A DNA stretch of 64,000 nucleotides from Candidatus Nanopelagicales bacterium (GTDB taxonomy: Bacteria > Actinomycetota > Actinomycetes > S36-B12). The notes beneath the pieces were generated by a model. The model was not told the DNA's origin. It saw only the letters and a list, made by a program, of their open reading frames with translations, and searched no databases. Made by a program: the position numbers and the translations under genes. Shown in pieces: positions 60,700 through 64,000 of this stretch. The stretch is from positions 124,001-188,000 of the forward strand of contig JAGYJP010000001.1 of NCBI GenBank assembly GCA_018402075.1, read 5' to 3'. Numbering within the stretch: the first letter of the stretch is position 1; the number at the start of each line of letters is the position of its first letter.

Positions 60700-61590
60700 A
60701 TGAAAATTGCGGTCACGGGTGCCTCCGGGCTTATTGGAAGGCCACTCGTCAGTCATCTGCGTGGTCAGGGGCACGAAGTGCTTCGATTGGTGCGCCGGGC
60801 AACCACCGCACCTGACGAAGCTACGTGGAATCCAGAGTCTGGATTTGTTGACCTCGAAAGACTTGCCGGCACCGAAGCCGTTGTTCATTTGGCAGGCGCA
60901 GGCGTTGGTGATCATCGATGGACTGATACCTACAAACAGGAGATCCTTGACAGCCGAGTGAAGGGCACAGACACGATTGCTCGTGCAATAGCTTCGCTAG
61001 ATCCCAAACCTCGCGTTTTCGTCAGCGCATCTGCCATCGGCTTTTATGGGGATACCGGCGACCGCATTGTTACTGAGACCAATCCCTCTGGCCACGGTTT
61101 TCTCGCCGATGTTGTTGTCGCATGGGAGGCCGCAGCAAATCCCGCACGCGATGCGGGTATTCGGGTGACTCACCCTCGAACTGGGCTCGTTGTCGCAGGC
61201 AATGGTGGGGCCTGGGGTCGAATGTTTCCGCTCTTTAAGGCTGGCATCGGGGGCAAGTTGGGAAGCGGCAAGCAGTATTGGTCGTGGATTTCACTCCGCG
61301 ATGAAATCAATGCCCTCGTTTATCTCATCGAGAATGAGTCACTTTCAGGACCCGTGAATTTGACCGCACCGACCCCTGAAACGAATGCAGAAATCACCAA
61401 AGTCATGGGTGCCGTATTGGGTCGACCAACATTCTTAGCCGTGCCGAGCATTGCCTTAAAGACCGTTCTTGGCGAGTTTTCGACAGAGGTATTAGGAAGT
61501 GCGAGAGTGATCCCCGCGATTCTTGAGCAGAAAGGGTTCACCTTCATGGACACCACAGTGGAGTCCGCCATTCGCCAGGCACTTGCTTAG
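60700..61590 (+). CDS. TIGR01777-family NAD-dependent epimerase (SDR39U1-like)
   Basis: A 296-residue extended short-chain dehydrogenase with the nucleotide motif VTGASGLIG (5-13), the HLAGAG segment, the FVSASAIGFYGDTGD block with the catalytic tyrosine, and a C-terminal DUF1731-like region. The family's substrate is unknown. It follows the E2 gene by 2 bp, the same arrangement as in M. tuberculosis (Rv2216, from memory), so it is part of the lipoyl-enzyme operon. Confidence 0.9.
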   Translation: MKIAVTGASGLIGRPLVSHLRGQGHEVLRLVRRATTAPDEATWNPESGFVDLERLAGTEAVVHLAGAGVGDHRWTDTYKQEILDSRVKGTDTIARAIASLDPKPRVFVSASAIGFYGDTGDRIVTETNPSGHGFLADVVVAWEAAANPARDAGIRVTHPRTGLVVAGNGGAWGRMFPLFKAGIGGKLGSGKQYWSWISLRDEINALVYLIENESLSGPVNLTAPTPETNAEITKVMGAVLGRPTFLAVPSIALKTVLGEFSTEVLGSARVIPAILEQKGFTFMDTTVESAIRQALA

Positions 61591-61596
61591 TTAATC

Positions 61597-62877
61597 GTGA
61601 AAGTCGATGTCGCAATCATTGGCGCGGGCTTAGCCGGCCTTGCGGCAGCACGTCAAATATCCATTCATGGCTTCACTGTTGCGGTCTTTGAAACAGATTC
61701 GCGCGTAGGAGGTCGCGTACAGAGTGACCACCACAGTTCCGGAGCGATCCTTGACCGTGGATTTCAGTTATATAACCCCGCATACCCCGAAGCGGCCAGA
61801 GTTCTCGATCATTCGGAATTGGATCTGCGCGCATTTAGTTCTGCAGTGATTTCTTGTACTCCGCATGGCAATGTGAAACTTGCTGACCCACGACGAATAC
61901 CGCAATGGGCAGCAGCATCCGCACTGCCTCAGTCAGGGTCATTGCGATCAAAACTTTCGTTTGTCCGTTACGCCCTCACACAGCGCAAGCGCTCAGCTCG
62001 AGCAATCGCACTCCAACCAGATTTGACTTCCGCGCAATCTCTCGAACTAGCAGGAGTTCAGGGCAACTTCTCCCAGGAAGTCATCCAACCTTTTCTGGCC
62101 GGAGTTTTTCTCGAATCAGAGTTACACACCTCTTCCAGATTCCTGGACCTTATTCTCAAGAGCTTTCTTCGCGGTACCCCATCAGTTCCAGCCCGAGGCA
62201 TGCAGGCAATTCCAGAACAAATCGCACAAGCCTTACCCGTGGGTACTATTCACCTCGATTGCCATGTGAGTGCAGTTACCGAAAACTCAGTCATCGCGGC
62301 CGGCAAGACTTGGCAAGCACGGGCTGTAATTGTTGCCACCGACTCTGCGGCAGCACATGAATTAGTGGGCGTGAATCCATCAGCGTGGAACTCGGTCACC
62401 ACCTGGTATCACCTGGCACCCCAAACTGAACTCACAGAGGGAAAACCCGTTCTCATTCTGAACGGAGGTGGGGTGGGTGCGCTCTCTAAATCCTCGATCA
62501 TAAATAGCGTTGTACTGACCAATGCAGCACCCGAATATGCACCAGGGCATTCATTGATTTCGACTTCGGCACTTGGAATCCACCCCCGCGACCTACCGCT
62601 CCATGAAATACTCACAAGAATGTACGAGACAAGTGCCGCGTCCTGGGAATTGATTGGCCACTACCCAATCTCCCATGCACTTCCGTTCATGCCCGTGCCA
62701 CTCGATGTCCAAAAGCCGACTCGATTCAACAACGTTCTTCTTGCCGGCGACTACCGAGCAACGTCAAGCATCCAAGGGGCAATGGTCAGCGGACGCAGAG
62801 CAGCGGACACAGCAATTCGTCAGATTCTCGGGTTACCCGAAACTCGTGCACCCTATGAAGGACCGGTCCATGTCTGA
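61597..62877 (+). CDS. FAD-dependent amine oxidase/protoporphyrinogen oxidase-like protein
   Basis: A 426-residue flavoprotein with the N-terminal dinucleotide motif [11 protein letters not shown] (about 8-18), the GGRVQSD substrate-loop segment, FQLYNP, and a C-terminal FAD motif LLAGDY...[10 protein letters not shown]. These mark the NAD(P)-binding Rossmann amine-oxidase superfamily, which also includes carotenoid desaturases and HemG/HemY-like enzymes. Substrate not determinable. The GTG start is 6 bp after the epimerase stop. The end overlaps lipB by 8 bp. Confidence 0.85.
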   Translation: MKVDVAIIGAGLAGLAAARQISIHGFTVAVFETDSRVGGRVQSDHHSSGAILDRGFQLYNPAYPEAARVLDHSELDLRAFSSAVISCTPHGNVKLADPRRIPQWAAASALPQSGSLRSKLSFVRYALTQRKRSARAIALQPDLTSAQSLELAGVQGNFSQEVIQPFLAGVFLESELHTSSRFLDLILKSFLRGTPSVPARGMQAIPEQIAQALPVGTIHLDCHVSAVTENSVIAAGKTWQARAVIVATDSAAAHELVGVNPSAWNSVTTWYHLAPQTELTEGKPVLILNGGGVGALSKSSIINSVVLTNAAPEYAPGHSLISTSALGIHPRDLPLHEILTRMYETSAASWELIGHYPISHALPFMPVPLDVQKPTRFNNVLLAGDYRATSSIQGAMVSGRRAADTAIRQILGLPETRAPYEGPVHV

Positions 62878-63517
62878 CCTCGAAGTTATCGAACTGGGTG
62901 CTCAAGTGGACTACAACCGCGCATGGGATATCCAGCGCAGCATTCATGCAGAGGTCGTAGCTGGCACACGACCAAATACAGTCTTGTTACTTGAACACAG
63001 CCCGGTATACACAGCCGGCAAACGAACAGAATCCGCGGAACGTCCCATTGACGGAACACCAGTAATTGATGTAGATCGAGGCGGAAAGATCACCTGGCAC
63101 GGTCCCGGTCAAGTTGTGGGATATCCGATTCTGCGCTTGCCCGATCCAATCGATGTCATTGCGCATGTGCGACGAATCGAAACGATGTTGATCGATGTGT
63201 GCAATGAATGTGGAGTATCCACAGAACAGGTTCAGGGGCGCAGCGGAGTGTGGGTGACGTCACCGCTTCCTGCCCGAAAAGTCGCCGCCATTGGTATTCG
63301 CGTTACTCAAGGAACCACTTTGCATGGGTTCGCCCTGAACTGCAATAACTCCCTCGGTGCCTACAACTCAATAGTTCCCTGCGGAATCCGCGATGCAACA
63401 GTTACAACCCTGAGCCATGAAATTGGCTATACCGTGACTGTTGCCGATGTATTACCACTCCTCACCTCTCGTCTCCATGAACTCACCCTTGACTATGCCG
63501 GAAAGAGGCAGCAATGA
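62870..63517 (+). CDS. lipB: Lipoyl(octanoyl) transferase
   Basis: The 215-residue enzyme moves octanoate from acyl carrier protein to the E2 and GcvH lysines. Motifs are [47 protein letters not shown] with the catalytic lysine, and LNCN with nearby PCGI cysteine. ATG at 62870 has GAAGGA 8 nt upstream; an ATG at 62855 is possible. It overlaps lipA by ATGA. Confidence 0.95.
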   Translation: MSDLEVIELGAQVDYNRAWDIQRSIHAEVVAGTRPNTVLLLEHSPVYTAGKRTESAERPIDGTPVIDVDRGGKITWHGPGQVVGYPILRLPDPIDVIAHVRRIETMLIDVCNECGVSTEQVQGRSGVWVTSPLPARKVAAIGIRVTQGTTLHGFALNCNNSLGAYNSIVPCGIRDATVTTLSHEIGYTVTVADVLPLLTSRLHELTLDYAGKRQQ

Positions 63518-64000
63518 CATCCGATACGGTTTTTACCGGCACGAATAGTGAAGGTCGTAAGCTCCTTCGAATCGAAGCTCGAAATGCCGAAGTACCCATT
63601 GAACGCAAGCCGCCATGGATTAGAACGACCCTGAAAACGGGTCCCGAATACAGTCGTATTAAAAATCTAGTGGCACAAGAAGGCTTGCATACCGTATGCC
63701 AGGAAGCGGGCTGCCCCAATATTTACGAATGCTGGGAAGACCGGGAAGCCACATTCCTCATCGGCGGTGAGCAGTGCACTAGACGTTGCGACTTCTGCCA
63801 AATCGATACCGGAAAACCCGAGCCACTTGACCGCGATGAACCGCGCCGAGTAGCGGAATCGGTGCGGACCATGGCTTTACGATACGCAACGGTGACCGGT
63901 GTTGCTCGCGATGACCTAGAAGACGAGGGCTCCTGGTTGTACGCAGAAACAATTCGTCTGATCAAAGAGTTCAACCCTGATACAGGAGTGGAAGTGCTGA
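63514..64000 (+). CDS. lipA: Lipoyl synthase (partial, runs off window)
   Basis: The first 162 codons of the radical-SAM enzyme that inserts two sulfurs into octanoyl groups. The auxiliary cluster motif [12 protein letters not shown] and the radical-SAM motif CTRRCDFC are both present and in the correct order. The ATG overlaps the lipB stop (ATGA), so the pair is translationally coupled. The reading frame is open to the window edge. Confidence 0.95.
   Translation, partial: MTSDTVFTGTNSEGRKLLRIEARNAEVPIERKPPWIRTTLKTGPEYSRIKNLVAQEGLHTVCQEAGCPNIYECWEDREATFLIGGEQCTRRCDFCQIDTGKPEPLDRDEPRRVAESVRTMALRYATVTGVARDDLEDEGSWLYAETIRLIKEFNPDTGVEVL

Noticed and set aside
62654..62869. Upstream extension of lipB
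   Set aside because: The frame is open but overlaps the flavoprotein gene; a good ribosome site and the family start support 62870.
1..64000. tRNA or rRNA genes and insertion sequences
   Set aside because: No T-loop consensus with a matching acceptor stem, no rRNA signature and no transposase or integrase motif was noticed on either strand by eye; a tRNAscan run would settle it.

Overview
This window reads as a chromosomal stretch of an actinobacterium (Actinomycetota) of roughly balanced base composition. The evidence is gene content and order. There is a PASTA-domain Ser/Thr kinase next to a class II DAHP synthase, a ROK glucokinase beside an ArsA-like protein, a fused exonuclease/GIY-YIG protein before trpD, the actinobacterial qcrCAB/ctaE and ctaFDC respiratory genes including the short subunit IV (CtaF), a PspA-HtpX-PspAB set, and pepA-lpdA-E2-lipB-lipA. 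From memory, this backbone runs nearly parallel to the Mycobacterium tuberculosis interval from pknL to lipA and to the matching Streptomyces region. Several genes appear leaderless, with a TANNNT box about 6-7 nt before the start codon. A small-genome aquatic lineage is possible, but this is an inference. No tRNA, rRNA, insertion sequence, prophage or CRISPR array was seen.

Layout. 0-4.8 kb: kinase, Ogt, aromatic-pathway entry enzyme and a phosphofructokinase with PPi-type residues. 4.8-12.4 kb: glycerol kinase, acyltransferase, esterase, glucokinase and a four-gene minus-strand operon (two hypotheticals, an ArsA-like protein without P-loop, an SRPBCC protein), then a metallophosphoesterase and a second SRPBCC protein. 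12.5-19.9 kb: acyl-CoA synthetase, NlpC/P60 hydrolase, two small CxxC proteins, exonuclease/UvrC-like fusion, trpD and a receiver-like protein. 20.0-24.4 kb: ctaE-qcrCAB. 24.4-35.6 kb: an accessory block between the two halves of the respiratory cluster, holding a CoxG/MoxR/CoxE-like trio, a 1396-residue multidomain subtilase, a META-domain lipoprotein, a lone molybdopterin oxidoreductase and an L,D-transpeptidase. 35.7-38.7 kb: ctaFDC. 38.9-43.5 kb: a cysteine desulfurase-like protein that has lost its PLP lysine, aat, adoK, erpA, nadA. 43.5-47.0 kb: SOUL protein, psp operon, DUF3043 protein. 47.0-48.3 kb: aldo/keto reductase and a small conserved protein. 48.3-54.8 kb: a cobalamin riboswitch with an attenuator, followed by a six-gene operon. 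54.8-64 kb: gcvT (minus strand), then pepA, lpdA, E2, a TIGR01777 epimerase, an FAD oxidoreductase, lipB and the start of lipA.

The most interesting unit is the B12-riboswitch operon. It encodes an exported alpha-toroid protein resembling transcobalamin-type folds, a membrane-anchored extracytoplasmic protein, a complete ECF transporter (EcfT, fused EcfA-EcfA', S component), and a shortened CobT-like protein whose catalytic glutamate position is changed. Together these look like a corrinoid capture and import system. Other notable points are the pseudoenzyme-like desulfurase, the subtilase with prodomain-like modules at both ends, a CoxDEG-like cassette without CO-dehydrogenase structural genes, and many perfect short tandem repeats, three of them located where two genes converge.
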